Assembly: GCA_037367405.1 (NCBI GenBank)
Contig: JAZKJV010009625.1
Location: 744,001-808,000, forward strand
From: Ottelia alismoides
Taxonomy: Eukaryota > Streptophyta > Magnoliopsida > Alismatales > Hydrocharitaceae
Direction of reading: 5' to 3'
DNA: 64,000 nucleotides
The notes under the pieces are model-generated. The model was not told the DNA's origin. It did no database searches and was given only the letters and a program-made list of their open reading frames with translations. The position numbers and the translations under genes were made by a program. Positions 33,501 through 41,352 of this stretch are shown here, piece after piece (position 1 is the first letter of the stretch; each line of letters begins with the position of its first letter).

Positions 33501-35764
33501 AGAAACCATTAGATGTATCGTATGCACAAGCGGTGGGAAGTTTAATGTATGCAATGATGTGTACTCGACCTGATTTAGCTTAGTCAGTAGATATCAAAGC
33601 AATCCCGGTCCAGCACATTGGGAAGCTATAAAGAGGATTCTTCGATATCTGAAAGGAACAGTACATCTGAAACTTGTATATCAAGCAGAATCGCTTGAAG
33701 TGGTAGGCTATTCCGATGCCTATTTCGAAGGGGATGTTGATGATAGAAAATCCACATCAGATTATCTGTTCATGTTTGGTGGTGCAGCCGTTTCTTAGGG
33801 TAGCAAGAAACAAGGATGTGTATCTCGACATACACAGGAGGCTGAGTACATTGCATGTAGCATGACCACCACTCATGCTGTGTGGATCAGACGTTTTCTA
33901 GAGAACTTAAGCCTCGAATTGGTCAAAGGGCCAATTGAAATGTATTGTGATAATCAAGCTGCGGTAAGCTTGATCAATAGTAGGGCTAATAGTTCTAAAG
34001 GAAAACACAGTGAGATCCAATATCACTATATACAAGATATAGTGGCGAAGCAAGAAATCACAGTAACCTACATACCTACCAGTGACATGTTGGTTGATTC
34101 CCTTACCAAGGGAATAACAACTGGAACATACATTAAACATGTTGGTTTAATGGGACTCAGGAATGTATGAGTCAAGGAAGAGGTTTCATAGATAATGATC
34201 CTCACATGATAAATCTCCATTTATATACTACACGAATAGTGGGAGTATATATGTCTTGACCACTTTGGTCAAGTGGGAGATGTAGAACGGCTTTGACCAA
34301 GTGGTCAAGAACCGTCGCTGCCCGATCCGGGGGACGACAGTTGCGGCGTGGCCGGGTCTTTAGGAAGACCGTAACCGCCGGGCGTGGGGGAGGGGGCGGA
34401 CTTGGCGAGGGGACGAACACGCCCCTATATATAGATCTACGTCCGACGGGAGGAGAACAACATCTGTGAACAACCTCGCCATAGGGAGCCCTCTCCCATC
34501 TCTATCTATATCTCTCTTTCGTTCTCTCGCAGCCAACGCAATGTTTAGACCGTTGAAACTACATGTTCTAGATAGAGGGCATAGAAATCTTTGTTTCTGA
34601 CGAAATTCGAATGACATATTGGAGGGATGTATAGATGAACATACATGGTAATATTTTCCAAAAAAATAAAAAAAAATGCGGGAAAAGACGGTGGGGGCAG
34701 CCATGTTGGTTGCTCCAAGGGGCAGCCCCATTTTTTCCTTACACCTAATATTGCATGCTTATAATCATTACCTGAGCATCATATTTCCTTAATATTTTCA
34801 GTCCTCCAAGTTATTGTTAGATATCTAACAATTCCATCTCTTAGCACCAATGGGGATAAATATTTGATATATTTATATCCATTATCCTCATCATTGTTAG
34901 AATTGACACATAACTGTATTTCCATATTCATTTGCTCTAGTTTTCCTCTTGTGTATATTCATAATAAAAAATAGAAAATAGCGCAGTTTGTTTCCCACGA
35001 TAACATGTATTCACTCCACGGCCCTTTTCTGAGGCTTAGCCTTTTATACTGGGATAGACATTTACAGTCTGTACAATCCTGAACTTATCGTGTGCTAATG
35101 GAGAAATCGAAACAAGTGGATATGAGTTGTCGCATTCACTAACACGAACCTGTTTCATCTCATTTAGTTTGAGTTCGAGTTGCCCCTTTGTTTCAGTATA
35201 GAGAAGATTCTTCAAGCTGGAACTCAATTCATTTTTGCATGGGCTGACATGTTTTGCTATTACATATGTTTGCAGCTGGCATCTGCTGAGTCACTTATGA
35301 AACAATCACAGCTTTTCACATATGGCAATGCTGGGGATCGGTCTCCTACTGCGCTTGCATTCGAGAAAAATCACATCAAGGCATTATACTTCAACCAATC
35401 GACTTCTAAGGTATAGTCTTTCTTAATTGGATATAAACACAGCACGCCAAAGCACGCAAATGAAGAGTTAATGATGGCTGTGATTATTCAGGACATTGCA
35501 CTTGCAAACGTCTCTATGAGACCAATCCCTCTCAAGCCAATAATGGAGAAGCTTGACCTTACATCCAAAAACTACGGATCTGTAAAGAGGTACTACATTC
35601 AGACCCTTGACGACCAGTTTCTCTCACCAGACATTCAAGAGAAGCTCGTGCGCGACAACCCACCTCATGGGGTCTACAAGATCAAAGGGAGTGACCATTG
35701 CCCGTTCTTTTCAAAGCCTCAGTCACTGAACAAAATCCTGCTGGAAATCGCGCAGAGCACATAA
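12251..35764 (+). CDS. Methylesterase-family alpha/beta-hydrolase, MES11/13-like, five exons
   Basis: Exons 12251-12499, 15254-15493, 15599-15742, 35276-35410 and 35492-35764 join in phase 0 to a 346-residue protein, all with GT-AG introns. Family knowledge: plant MES proteins hydrolyse methyl esters of hormones such as methyl-IAA, methyl jasmonate or methyl salicylate; the MES11-15 branch carries an N-terminal extension and several members are poorly characterised. Seen here: extension (1-83), HGEGFGAW oxyanion region (100-107), nucleophile Ser170 in GHSCGG, acidic TLDD (294-297) and His325 in GSDHCPFF. No stop or frameshift occurs, so it appears functional. Oddities are a 2.75-kb intron 1 and a 19.5-kb intron 3 full of transposons. 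The substrate cannot be read from sequence, and transcript evidence is needed to prove that exon 3 splices to exon 4. Confidence 0.92.
12520..12555. repeat. (TCA)n microsatellite next to splice donor
   Basis: About 12 TCA units start 20 bases after the exon 1 donor, preceded by CGT units. Length variation here could change the spacing or structure at the donor site. Confidence 0.9.
14672..14879. mobile_element. hAT-type MITE (208 bp), CAAGGCC family, copy 1
   Basis: The left end CAAGGCCCTAAATGTCGG is imperfectly inverted at the right end. It is flanked by 8-base repeats CCCAGGTG and TCCAGGTG (7 of 8), the size expected for hAT. The inside is a run of ATTTCGGTCGAATTTCG-like words that can fold on itself. 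A second copy lies at 29835-30062. Confidence 0.75.
15254..15493 (+). CDS. methylesterase exon 2 (residues 84-163)
   Basis: The acceptor TTATCCAG|ATT and donor AAG|GTGAAA frame an 80-codon exon. It encodes the first strands of the hydrolase fold: [18 protein letters not shown], then [19 protein letters not shown] and the lid-side helix [21 protein letters not shown]. An ORF track would run on into intron 2 and stop at 15520. Confidence 0.93.
15599..15742 (+). CDS. methylesterase exon 3 (residues 164-211), nucleophile elbow
   Basis: The acceptor TTGTTGCAG|GTT and donor GAG|GTTAGG bound 48 codons. [18 protein letters not shown] carries the nucleophile Ser170. The family often has GHSTGG or GHSFGG, so Cys at the residue after Ser is a variant, not a loss. 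The next exon is 19.5 kb downstream. Confidence 0.93.
16351..16495 (-). repeat. 3' LTR of the minus-strand Copia
   Basis: 145 bases reading TGATGGAGAAAATG...CTCAACA on the plus strand, with a TTATATAGG promoter-like core. It matches the right LTR with a modest number of substitutions and small indels. The adjacent CCCCCTCATACTGG is the reversed polypurine tract. Confidence 0.88.
16501..17642 (-). pseudogene. Copia reverse transcriptase (C-part) and RNase H
   Basis: The longest open piece is 16895-17491 (198 codons). It contains the catalytic [18 protein letters not shown], with YVDD intact, then [17 protein letters not shown] and [12 protein letters not shown]. Toward 16501 a separate frame gives RNase H blocks ([18 protein letters not shown]) and the terminal [13 protein letters not shown]. 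Frame breaks lie between the pieces. At 17511-17640 the minus strand encodes [14 protein letters not shown] and GLKQSPRAW before the nested element interrupts. Confidence 0.85.
17643..17929 (+). repeat. 5' LTR of the nested non-autonomous element
   Basis: 287 bases starting TTTTGGAGTATTG, where the partner LTR has TGTTGGAGTATTG, and ending TTTTCTAACA. It contains a palindromic GGATCCATTTACC stretch near 17690-17715. Confidence 0.88.
20050..20378 (+). repeat. 3' LTR of the nested non-autonomous element
   Basis: 329 bases, TGTTGGAGTATTG...TTCTAACA. It is about 42 bases longer than the 5' LTR, with extra bases near 20165-20180 and 20225-20260, so the two LTRs have diverged by indels as well as substitutions. 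Confidence 0.88.
20384..24191 (-). pseudogene. Copia gag, protease, integrase and RT N-part
   Basis: Gag starts at the reversed ATG 24189-24191 ([20 protein letters not shown]). A Gag block follows ([16 protein letters not shown], near 23900), then a zinc knuckle [14 protein letters not shown] near 22640. The protease site at 22314-22511 reads MGSGASHRM, where Asp-Ser-Gly is expected, so it is dead. Integrase at 21523-22304 has VDDFSR, but the second acidic site reads SNALEF where TDNGTEF is usual. RT N-part blocks lie at 20400-20940. A hAT MITE interrupts gag at 22955-23739. Several frame breaks. Confidence 0.85.
22955..23739. mobile_element. hAT-type MITE (785 bp) inside Copia gag
   Basis: Terminal repeats CAAGGTTCAGGAAAGCGG and, inverted, CAGTGTTCACGAAAGCGG match at 15 of 18 positions. 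Both flanks carry the perfect 8-base repeat GTAATAGG (22947-22954 and 23740-23747), so this is hAT. Near both ends are dense GCGGTATGCG/GCATATGCGG words that can pair with each other; the middle is AT-rich with no transposase. Confidence 0.9.
24192..24625 (-). other. Copia 5' leader, GC-rich
   Basis: This lies between the PBS and the gag start. The segment 24340-24570 is unusually G/C-rich with GGGCATAGGGGGC and TGCGCG words, unlike the rest of the element. No ORF with a known domain. Confidence 0.6.
24626..24769 (-). repeat. 5' LTR of the minus-strand Copia
   Basis: 144 bases, TGTTGGAGAAAATG...CTCAACA on the plus strand, immediately right of the reversed PBS (GTTCCGATACCA). Confidence 0.88.
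25006..25356. mobile_element. PIF/Harbinger (Tourist-like) MITE, 351 bp, copy 1
   Basis: The ends GGATGTGTTTGGTACG and, inverted, GGTAATGTTCGGCTTG are similar, with flanks TTA and TTG, a 3-base target duplication. The inside (TTGTTGTGTTGTGATTGTATT and GGTATAATATATTA) matches 55134-55503 in reverse orientation. Flanking 24775-25002 and 25360-26042 show no feature. Confidence 0.65.
26186..26338. mobile_element. short MITE (153 bp) inserted in the LINE RT
   Basis: The left end GGGCATGTTTGGTTGCAGGG is inverted at the right end as CCCTGCAACCAAACAGGCCC, and TAT flanks both sides. Skipping the insertion restores the LINE reading ..[16 protein letters not shown].., which shows it arrived after the LINE. 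The 3-base duplication suggests PIF/Harbinger, although TAT departs from the usual TWA. Confidence 0.85.
26447..26932 (+). pseudogene. RTE LINE reverse transcriptase core
   Basis: 161 open codons contain [18 protein letters not shown] (palm), [13 protein letters not shown] and the catalytic [23 protein letters not shown] is intact. The frame breaks at 26930, after SNGE, where TGA replaces a sense codon. The next part (27137-27352) is open but in another frame. Confidence 0.85.
27946..28400 (-). mobile_element. L1-type LINE 3' fragment, minus strand
   Basis: The plus strand starts with a poly-T run (27946-27954), a reversed poly(A) tail. The minus-strand ORF 28126-28365 reads [20 protein letters not shown], the zf-RVT domain found at the C-end of plant L1 ORF2. 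The rest is missing by 5' truncation. No clear target duplication was found. Confidence 0.75.
28624..28879 (+). repeat. 5' LTR of the loop Copia
   Basis: 256 bases by comparison with the 3' LTR. It is GC-rich around 28665-28760 with a TATATATAG core at 28767. The PBS is 28 bases further on (28880-28907, ...ATCCTTGAC), so either the leader has a spacer or the LTR is 284 bases and the 3' LTR lost its last 28. Confidence 0.85.
28880..30203 (+). other. PBS and 5' leader of the loop Copia
   Basis: This holds the PBS and about 1.28 kb of leader, AT-rich after 29050 with many poly-T runs, and the hAT MITE at 29835-30062. No gene is visible. The leader is long for a Copia, so extra insertion debris is possible. 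Confidence 0.7.
29835..30062. mobile_element. hAT-type MITE (228 bp), CAAGGCC family, copy 2
   Basis: Ends CATGGGATCAAATTTTGCC and, inverted, CAAGGCCTTAAATGTCGG. The perfect 8-base duplication GCTAAAAT lies at 29827-29834 and 30063-30070. It is the reverse-orientation relative of 14672-14879 with the same CCGAAATTTCGGTCGAAT interior. It lies in the Copia leader, so it is younger than that Copia. Confidence 0.9.
30204..34170 (+). pseudogene. Copia gag-pol of the loop element (nearly full length)
   Basis: Gag opens at 30204 ([20 protein letters not shown]) and has a zinc knuckle [14 protein letters not shown] near 30925. Protease [10 protein letters not shown] follows near 31080. Integrase has HSDICGPL (31672), RTDRGGEY (31862) and the Glu of [10 protein letters not shown] (31963). 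RT has [13 protein letters not shown] near 33220; RNase H ends [12 protein letters not shown]. In-frame stops are at 31362, 31748, 32855 and 33581, with frameshifts near 31495 and 33590-33700. Catalytic residues are otherwise kept, so the element died recently compared with its relative at 37014. Confidence 0.9.
34281..34540 (+). repeat. 3' LTR of the loop Copia
   Basis: 260 bases from TGTAGAACGG to CAACGCA. It is close to the 5' LTR with few substitutions and small indels (for example GGCCTTTG versus GGCTTTG), followed directly by the right inverted-repeat arm. Confidence 0.85.
34688..35275. other. end of intron 3, no gene
   Basis: 34688-34740 may be the outer end of the inverted-repeat element. 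The rest is AT-rich intron leading to the exon 4 acceptor. No branch-point or polypyrimidine tract stands out beyond ordinary T-rich sequence. Confidence 0.6.
35276..35410 (+). CDS. methylesterase exon 4 (residues 212-256)
   Basis: The acceptor TTTGCAG|CTG and donor AAG|GTATAG bound 45 codons: [18 protein letters not shown] and [13 protein letters not shown], the lid region of MES11-type proteins. It continues exon 3 in phase 0 and covers the homologous region without a gap, so the two halves belong to one gene. Confidence 0.92.
35492..35764 (+). CDS. methylesterase exon 5 (residues 257-346), Asp and His of the triad
   Basis: The acceptor TTATTCAG|GAC opens 90 codons and TAA at 35762-35764. 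[12 protein letters not shown] leads to [18 protein letters not shown], whose TLDD (Asp296 or Asp297) supplies the acid, and [17 protein letters not shown] with His325. The short end LLEIAQST is normal for the family. Confidence 0.94.
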   Translation, partial: DIALANVSMRPIPLKPIMEKLDLTSKNYGSVKRYYIQTLDDQFLSPDIQEKLVRDNPPHGVYKIKGSDHCPFFSKPQSLNKILLEIAQST

Positions 35765-36618
35765 TGCTGCCCATTCTCATTCAAGTTGATGCAATAGCAA
35801 AAACATGCCACCTTTGCTGCTTGTATAGAATACAAACAACAGTGGTATATGAAGTTCGACTTCTTTTTCCTCTCTTGTACTTTGGAAAGGGAATTTAAAG
35901 GAAGATAAAACAAGAAGCGTCCCACACAAAATATCTATGATGATTAGCTTGATTTTCTATTGAATTCGATTATTCATGTCGATCAGGAATTTTGCATATT
36001 GCTGCTTCTTTGTGTGCTTTGTGTGGAGTGGTTGGCATTCAAAATGCAAATCATACATCTGCAAAAGTCAGGGTGACAGCACCATGAGCCTGACTTATGC
36101 TGCCTTTGTACCAGGAATTGTGTTTGCTTTTTATGCTGCCTTATCAAATTTAAAGTATGAGTTGATTTCTGTTAATATTTAGCTATTTTGGTTGATGCGG
36201 CCTTAGCATCCAAAGCTATCATCGAACCACATTCATCCTCTGTTGCACAGGCTCTCTAGGACTTGTTGGAGAATAATTTCTGCAAGTGATTCCTCTACTG
36301 GTGATACATTATGATTTCCATTATAGTAATCACTAATTCTAATACTTGAGATACATTCATATTGTGCTTAACATATGTGTATCTGCATAGAAAATATCAT
36401 GTGTAGCTGAATATTCAAAAGATAAATATTGTGTATCTTTTTTTATGACTGCAGCACATCTTGGTGTCTGATTCAAGTTTGCAGGTTCGTTGATGTTTTA
36501 TTCAAAAATGTTGCTAGCTCTAGCGTTTGATCCAAAAGAATTCGGTTTCTTGATGTTTTATCGAAGAAGGTTTGAGGATTCGGCATTGGGTCTAACCTCA
36601 ATGTTACTTCGGTATCCG
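35765..36618 (+). other. 3' UTR and downstream spacer of the methylesterase gene
   Basis: Sequence of mixed composition follows the stop codon to about 36180, plausible as 3' UTR; no single AATAAA signal decides the end. 36460-36610 has GTGTCTGATTCAAGTTT and GTTTGATCC words resembling the 6305-6360 region of the tandem duplication, perhaps old LTR debris. Confidence 0.5.
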
Positions 36619-36876
36619 TGGTTTGAAGGAGGAGATGACCTCACGTTCAAAACCACCGTTGAAAATTGCGCATGTGGGTGGTTGCGCATACCGGGTTTTT
36701 TGGGCATGGAGGGATGAGGGTGGATTGTGCGAGGGGCATACACGTCTTATATATATCGACATCCTCGGGGAGGGGAAGCACACAACATGATCTCTCGCAT
36801 TAGGGAGCCCTCTCTCTCTCTCTCTCTTTCTCGTTCTCTCTCAAGCAACAAAGAGCGGCATACCTCCATCCTTTAC
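36619..36876 (+). repeat. 5' LTR of the decayed Copia
   Basis: About 258 bases (GGAGATGACCTCACG...CTCCATCCTTTAC) with a TATATATATCG core and a CT-rich run at 36811-36842, ending at the PBS. The first bases are diverged from the 3' LTR. Confidence 0.75.
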
Positions 36877-37013
36877 TGGTATCAGAGCTCGGTGTTCGTG
36901 ATCCGATCCCGATCATCGACTCCTTTGATGTTGGCGTTGTTCATCCGTCTTCTTCGATCGTCGTCGTCGTCGCCCAACGACAAACTCGTGCTAGGGTTTT
37001 CTCGAGATCTAAA

Positions 37014-40000
37014 ATGACAAGCAAAACTATAGCCACTGAAGTCCGAAAAATTGAGTACCTAAATGGTACCAATTATGAGTTATGGAGTAGGAAGATCTAT
37101 TATGGATTGTTGCATGACAACATCCATGTCATTATTGATAAACCTGGTCCTACACTGTCAGAAAACCCGACAATAGAAGAAATGTTATCCCACGAACAGT
37201 GGAAGATTACCGATAATAGGGTTTGGAGTTTCATGCTCACGCATATGAAGCTGAAATTGATTTGAGTCTTTGAGACTTGTAAATAATATTACGAGCTCTG
37301 GAATGCAATCAAGGACAAATATCACACCAAGTCAGAAGTAAGTGTTCAACTCCTTCTATACAAGTATAACTCGTGTAGGATGAAAGAATCAGAGAGCGTT
37401 CTGGAGCATGTGAACAAGGTGATTGTGATGGCGAAGGATCAGGAGACTACAGAGTGTGCCATTGGGAGAGGATGCAAATCGCAATGATACTCGGAAGCCT
37501 CCCTCCATCGTTCAATACGGTAGCCACATCTCTGAGGATGAATGGGACCATTAAGACTGTGACAAACTTACATGCTCAGTTGGAAATTGAGCAGGACCTC
37601 ATGAAATAAAGATCGAAGACTGAGATCTTTGAGTTTGAGGAAGAAGAAGAAGCAAATGTTGTGTACGCAAAGAAAAGGCTAGGCCCCTCCAACACGAATT
37701 TCAAGGGAAAGAATGGGAAATATCCACACAGTTCTTGTTATGGTTGTAGCAAATATGATCATTTCAAGAACAATTGCTCTAAAATGAAGAAGTCGAAAAT
37801 TTCAAATGCCCCTGAACGGAAGTTCAAAAAAAGATTGAGTTCGCAGCTGTCGTGGAATGCAACTCCATCATCACAAAAAATGATAGATGGTGGATCGACT
37901 CTGGAGCAACCAGACATATCGCGAAGATGAAGGAGGGACAGAGGACTTCAAGGAGTTGAGCAAAGAAGAATAGAGGATCTTCATGGGGGAAAAACACCTA
38001 CCTATACGTGGAAGGTGTTGGGACATACAGACTTGACCTGGGGGATAGTGTTATGGTACTAAATGATGTATACTATAAGCCCTAGGGATATGCTGGAATC
38101 TGATCTCTATCGCGGTGCTGTTCAAGAAGGATTTTGAAGTTCGGTTTGATAATAAATGTGTATCTATAGGCAAGAATAAGGTCTATGCAATGAGAAAGTT
38201 TGTGCCCGAGCATGACCTATTCTGCCTTTCTGTAATAAACTCTAGTGTATCAACGAATGTATCTTCTGAGTATTCCTTGTATTGTTTATCTGACTATGAC
38301 TTGTGACACATGAGATTGGGTCATCCAAGAAAATTTAAGATGGATCAAATGATGAAGGCAAATATGTTGCCTAAGATCATGAGTGCAAAAACATTGCCTT
38401 ACGAACACTGTTTGACCGGTAAAATGGCAAGAAGACCCTTCTCAACCAAAATTCGATCAACATAGTTAATAGGTTTGACCATTCAGACATATGTGGACCA
38501 CTGAGAGTAAGTGCACATAGAAATAAGAAATATTTTATAACAATCATTGATGATTAATCAAAGTCCTCCTATGTCTATCTCTTAGAAAGAAGGTCGAAAG
38601 CACTTGAAACATTTAAGAGATATAAGACAGAAGTGGAGATAAGATTGGGAAAACCAATCAAGGCCCTTAGGATAGATAGAGGTGGGGAATATACCTCAAA
38701 TGAATTTGAGGATTATTGCATTCACACAAGCATTCGTAGGCAGACTACAATGCCATATACACCACAGCAAAATTATGTAGAAGAAAGAAAGAATCAAACC
38801 TTGATGAATGCAGTAAGGTGTATGCTTTCATACTCAGGACTCTCCAAGAAATTCTGGGGAGAGGCAGTGTTGACTGCAAACTACATACTGAACAGGATTC
38901 CCACCAAGTCTGTAGAATCAATGCTATATGAAATATGGGATGGTAGAAAGCCCAAGTTGGGTCATCTTCGAAAATGAGGATGTGTTGCACATGTTATGAT
39001 ACTGAGTCAGCTTAGGCACAAGCTAGACTTTGGAACATTAAAGTGCAAGTTTATTGGCTATAATGAGAATTCAAAAGGATAAAGGTTCCTCCATGAATCC
39101 AAAGTTCTAATTGAAAATTGTGATGCAACTTTTCTTGAAATTATCAAGAAAAGGAGCATGAAGTAGAGGAATCAGATCCTCTGATTGTCCTACAAGACAA
39201 TGAAGACGACTTGAGCATTAGACAATAACTTGGGGATGATTTCGATCATCCAAATATAGAGAATGAACCTATAAAACATGATGATCCTTTAGAGGAAGTA
39301 GGGGACCCACACAACTCACGAGTATAATCAGCAATAAGAGACCTAGAACACGACACACATTATGGAAATTACCATTTTTATGGATGTGAGGCATCATATT
39401 ACACTGTGAATGAGGATGTCGTAGATTGTACATATCCCATATCCTTTGATGATGTATGCTTTTGTCTGAGTCAGAATCATGGACGACCATCATAAGGGAT
39501 GAGTTGGACTCAATCGAGAGAAATGATGTATGAGAAATATATGATTTGCTAAAGGTAGGCAACCCATAGGATGTTGGTGGGTATTCAAGAAAAAGTAGCA
39601 AGTCGATGGTACTGTTGACAAATACAAAGGCAGCTTAGTTGCCAAGGATTATACTCAGTAAGATGGAATAAATTTTCAGGAAACCTACTCTCCAGTGGAT
39701 AAATTTGCATATATTCAGATGATCTTAGCCATAGTTGCATATATAGATTTGGAATTGTTCCAAATGGATGTGAAGACAGCCTTCCTTAATGGAGAATTAA
39801 GGGAAGAGATTTATATGTGACAACCTGATGATTTTCAGGTTGAAGGTCAGGAGAAAAGGGTTTACAAGTTAAGAAAGTCATTATATAACTTGAAGCAGTC
39901 TTCACGGTAATGGTATCTCAAATTTCATGAGAAAGTTATCCAATTTGGATTGGTTGCAAATAAATTGGATAGCTGTGTGTATGTCATGAAGAGTAGGAGC

Positions 40001-40979
40001 ATATTTGCAATCATGTCATTGTATGTGGATGGCATTCTGCTCGCAGGTAATGACATACAAATGCTAAATGAAATCAAATAGAAATTGAGAAATGAATTTG
40101 AGATGAAGGACATGGGCGAAGCATCCTATATTCTTGGAATTCAAAATACAAGAGATAGATATTCAAACACATTGAGTCTTAGTCAAGAAAGATAGTTGCA
40201 TATTGTAATAAGGAGATTTGGAATGAAGAATAGCACTCCAGCTCCTACACCGATTGTGCTTGGAAAGAGACTCGGTAAGAGTCAATGTCTTGGAAAGGGA
40301 TAGAAATATTTAGAAGTTTTGTATGCACAAGAGATGGGTAGTCCAACGTATGCAATGATGTGCACTCGACCTAACTTGGCTTATCCAGTTTGCCTAGTCA
40401 GTAGATATCAAAGTAATCCCGGACCAACACATTGGGAAGTTGTAAAGAAGACTATTCGATATCTAAAAGGGACCGTGCATCTGAAACCTATGTATCAAGC
40501 AGAATCGCTTGAAGTGGTAGGATACTCCAATGTTGATTTAAGAGGGGATATGGATAGAAAATCCACATCGGGTTACCTGTTCATGTTTGGTGGTACGGTC
40601 GTTTCTTCGGGTAGTAAGAAACAAGGATGTCTATCTCGACATACATAGGAGGATGAGTACATTGCAAGTAGTATGGCCACCACTCATGTTGCGTGGATCA
40701 TATATTTTCTAGAGAATATAAACCTCGAATTGGTCAAAGGGATAATTGAAGTGTTTTGTGACAATCAAGCTGCAATAAGCTTGATCAATAGTGAAGCTAA
40801 TAGTTCTAAAGGAAAAAACATTCAAACCCAATTCACTATATACAAAATATAGTAGCAAAATAAGAAATTATGGTAACCTATATACCTACAAGTGATATGT
40901 TAAATGATTCTCTTACCAAGAGAATGGTAGCTAACAACTACATTAAACATGTTGTTTCGATGGGACTCAGGAATAGATG
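37014..40979 (+). pseudogene. Copia gag-pol, heavily degraded
   Basis: Gag starts at 37014 (MTSKTIATEVRKIEYLNGTN) and is open for 83 codons. A damaged zinc knuckle near 37733 reads CYGCSKYDHFKNNC. Integrase 38633-38977 keeps RIDRGGEY and QQNYVEERKNQT. RT near 40020 reads SLYVDGILLAGN, with the catalytic YVDD changed to YVDG. RNase H traces run to 40979. At least a dozen stops, many of the form TAG/TAA where the relative has CAG/CAA. Confidence 0.85.
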
Positions 40980-41092
40980 AGTTAAGGAAGAGGTATTTCA
41001 TGAACAATGAGCCTCACTAAAGACATCTCCATGTGTGCACTACAAGAATAGCAGGAGTGTAGAATATGTGATCGTTTCGGTCAAGTGGGAGA

Positions 41093-41352
41093 TGTTTGAC
41101 TATATCAAAGATGACCTCACGCTCAAAACCACCGTCGGAAGTTGCGCATGCCGGTGGTTGCGTAGACCGGGTCTTTTAGGCGTGGAGGGATGAGGGCGAA
41201 GTGTACGAGGGGCATACACATCCTATATATCGACCTCCTCTAGGAGGGGAAGCACACAACACGATCTCTCGCATTAAGGAGCCCTCTCCCAACATATCTC
41301 TCTCTCTCATTCTCTCTCAAGTAATAAAGAACGGCGTACCTCCATCCTTGAC
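41093..41352 (+). repeat. 3' LTR of the decayed Copia
   Basis: About 260 bases from TGTTTGACTATATC to CCATCCTTGAC. The shared ending before unrelated sequence suggests this family's LTR extends to ..CTT[G/T]AC, rather than to an upstream CA. Confidence 0.75.

Larger units (their letters stand above)
28624..34540 (+). mobile_element. Copia LTR retrotransposon (5.9 kb) in the hairpin loop
   Basis: LTRs lie at 28624-28879 and 34281-34540, both starting TGTAGAACGG. PBS TGGTATCAGAGC is at 28908-28919 and polypurine tract AGTGGGAGA is before the 3' LTR. The word ATGTTTAG is on both flanks (28616-28623, 34541-34548), longer than the usual 5-base Copia duplication. Gag and Pol are recognisable but broken. 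A hAT MITE sits in the leader. A related, more decayed copy lies at 36619-41352. Confidence 0.9.
28480..34687. repeat. inverted-repeat element (about 145-bp arms) with a Copia in its loop
   Basis: The left arm 28480-28623 and right arm 34541-34687 are reverse complements with moderate divergence. Examples are CCCTCCAATAT...CATTCGAATTTCGTCAGAAA on the left and TTTCTGACGAAATTCGAATG...ATATTGGAGGG on the right. The Copia at 28624-34540 sits between them. The original element was a long-hairpin MITE or a Mutator-like terminal-repeat element; the outer ends could not be fixed (a GGAAAAAATGGGGC-like right end near 34738 is possible). Confidence 0.75.
15743..35275 (+). other. methylesterase intron 3 (19.5 kb, transposon-filled)
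   Basis: Elements make up most of it: Copia 16351-24769, MITE 25006-25356, RTE LINE 26060-27580, L1 tail 27946-28400 and Copia 28624-34540 inside an inverted repeat. The parts without an assigned element are 15743-16345, 24775-25002, 25360-26042, 27598-27945 and 34740-35275; they are AT-rich and look like ordinary intron. Because exons 4 and 5 stay intact, splicing over this distance is presumably maintained. Confidence 0.85.
36619..41352 (+). mobile_element. Copia LTR retrotransposon, decayed relative of the loop element
   Basis: LTRs lie at about 36619-36876 and 41093-41352, with PBS TGGTATCAGAGC at 36877-36888 and the polypurine tract AAGTGGGAGA before the 3' LTR. Gag and Pol match the element at 28624 almost block by block but carry many stops and indels. 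No target duplication could be recognised at the present ends (left ATCCG, right CATGG), and the outermost bases are uncertain. It is older than its intronic relative. Confidence 0.85.
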
